Assembly: GCA_014378085.1 (NCBI GenBank)
Contig: JACMOJ010000267.1
Location: 1-7,155, forward strand
From: Burkholderiales bacterium
GTDB lineage: Bacteria; Pseudomonadota; Gammaproteobacteria; Burkholderiales; Usitatibacteraceae
Direction: 5' to 3'
DNA length: 7,155 nucleotides
Under the pieces are notes generated by a model. That model was given only the letters and a program-made list of their open reading frames with translations. It was not told the origin of the DNA and made no database searches. This document shows positions 6,767 to 7,155 of the stretch, piece after piece. Each line of letters opens with the position of its first letter. Within the stretch, counting starts at the first letter, position 1. Both the position numbers and the translations under genes were made by a program.

Positions 6767-7155
6767 GTCCGACTGCAACCTCGAGAAATGCCGCACTTTT
6801 TGATAGCGCCGCGACATCCAATTCAAACCACCGCGCCCCGGTTTGGTCGCGGTATTGCGTTTTCAGCCAAGGCCGTCCCGCATCACTAACCTCTAGGCGT
6901 TCAAACGTTTCGGGGTTGCGTAGACCCAACATCCGGTTGACGATAATTCCCGACGCCTCGAGCAAGCGCTCGTTGAGCAACACGACGCGACGCTCAACAC
7001 CTTGGGCCGTCGCCGGCCCACCCTGGAATGCCGAAAAGTCCGCAACCGCAAACAACTTTCCCCGCACGTTGGCAACGCCTTGAAACCAATGCTTGGTTTG
7101 TGGAACCGGTACGAACGCAGGCACCGGAATGACCTCCGCAACATCGGCCAGTGAA
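6747..7155 (-). CDS. pilI: PilI, CheW-like coupling protein, C-terminal 135 residues (5' end outside window)
   Basis: The frame enters open from the right edge and ends at TGA (6749-6747). The visible protein begins SLADVAEVIPVP and continues through WFQGVANVRGKLFAVADFSAF, the CheW-fold pattern in which a conserved G-x-x-N-x-R-G turn is followed by a hydrophobic strand (residues about 25-43 of the visible part). RRVVLLNE and a GIIVNRMLGL segment fit later CheW strands, and WFELDVAALSKSAAFLEVA fits the C-terminal helix region. A GTG at 7124 is not the true start, because the conserved LADVAEVIPVP strand lies upstream of it in the same frame. PilI proteins are usually near 180 residues, so roughly 40 are missing. 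Its role is to link the PilJ receptor tip to the ChpA kinase in the cytoplasm. The CheW family is certain; the PilI assignment rests on the pilJ and chpA neighbours. Confidence 0.92.
   Translation of the reverse strand, partial: SLADVAEVIPVPAFVPVPQTKHWFQGVANVRGKLFAVADFSAFQGGPATAQGVERRVVLLNERLLEASGIIVNRMLGLRNPETFERLEVSDAGRPWLKTQYRDQTGARWFELDVAALSKSAAFLEVAVGPPTVTA

Noticed and set aside
6599..6826. A 75-codon minus-strand frame bridging pilI, the spacer and the start of pilJ
   Set aside because: It starts inside pilI out of frame and ends within pilJ; its Arg-rich product has no recognisable pattern.

Overview
The window lies entirely inside one chemotaxis-like gene cluster of the type IV pilus (Pil-Chp) class, transcribed on the minus strand. 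Reading with transcription, from high to low coordinates, the order is the 3' end of a pilI/CheW-type adaptor (7155 to 6747), a complete pilJ methyl-accepting transducer (6632 to 4344), and the first 1,441 codons of a very large chpA/pilL hybrid histidine kinase (4324 to 1), which runs off the left edge without a stop. All three frames are open throughout the window and no gene is seen on the plus strand.

The sequence looks moderately GC-rich. The gene order pilI-pilJ-chpA without a pilK methyltransferase, and the style of the ChpA N-terminal half (RAFW..ASAFFDA and RAQERL..QV..EVQ..L motifs), suggest a betaproteobacterium. This is from memory of family sequences, not from a search. No taxonomic marker gene is present.

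Layout. (1) 6747-7155: PilI C-terminal part, 135 residues visible. (2) 6633-6746: 114-nt gap holding a GGAG ribosome-binding site for pilJ and, at its pilI end, a short GC hairpin followed by six U residues. (3) 4344-6632: PilJ, 762 aa, with a roughly 100-residue cytoplasmic N-terminal extension, TM1, a helical periplasmic sensor, TM2, HAMP and signalling hairpin. (4) 4325-4343: 19-nt gap with no clear Shine-Dalgarno. (5) 1-4324: ChpA N-terminal part, with a FimL-like N-terminal half and at least four recognisable histidine phosphotransfer modules (His54, His764, His990, His1342) plus one Hpt-like module that has lost its histidine (Ala494). They are separated by Ala/Pro/Thr-rich linkers, some built from short tandem DNA repeats. 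The kinase core, CheW-like domain and receiver expected at the C-terminus lie beyond position 1.

By family knowledge, PilJ senses a periplasmic or pilus-associated signal, PilI couples it to ChpA, and ChpA passes phosphate to PilG/PilH-type response regulators that control pilus extension and retraction and often cAMP-dependent surface responses. This is a known system. I found no undescribed one; the points of interest are details of module degeneration, the PilJ N-terminus and possible intra-operon regulation.
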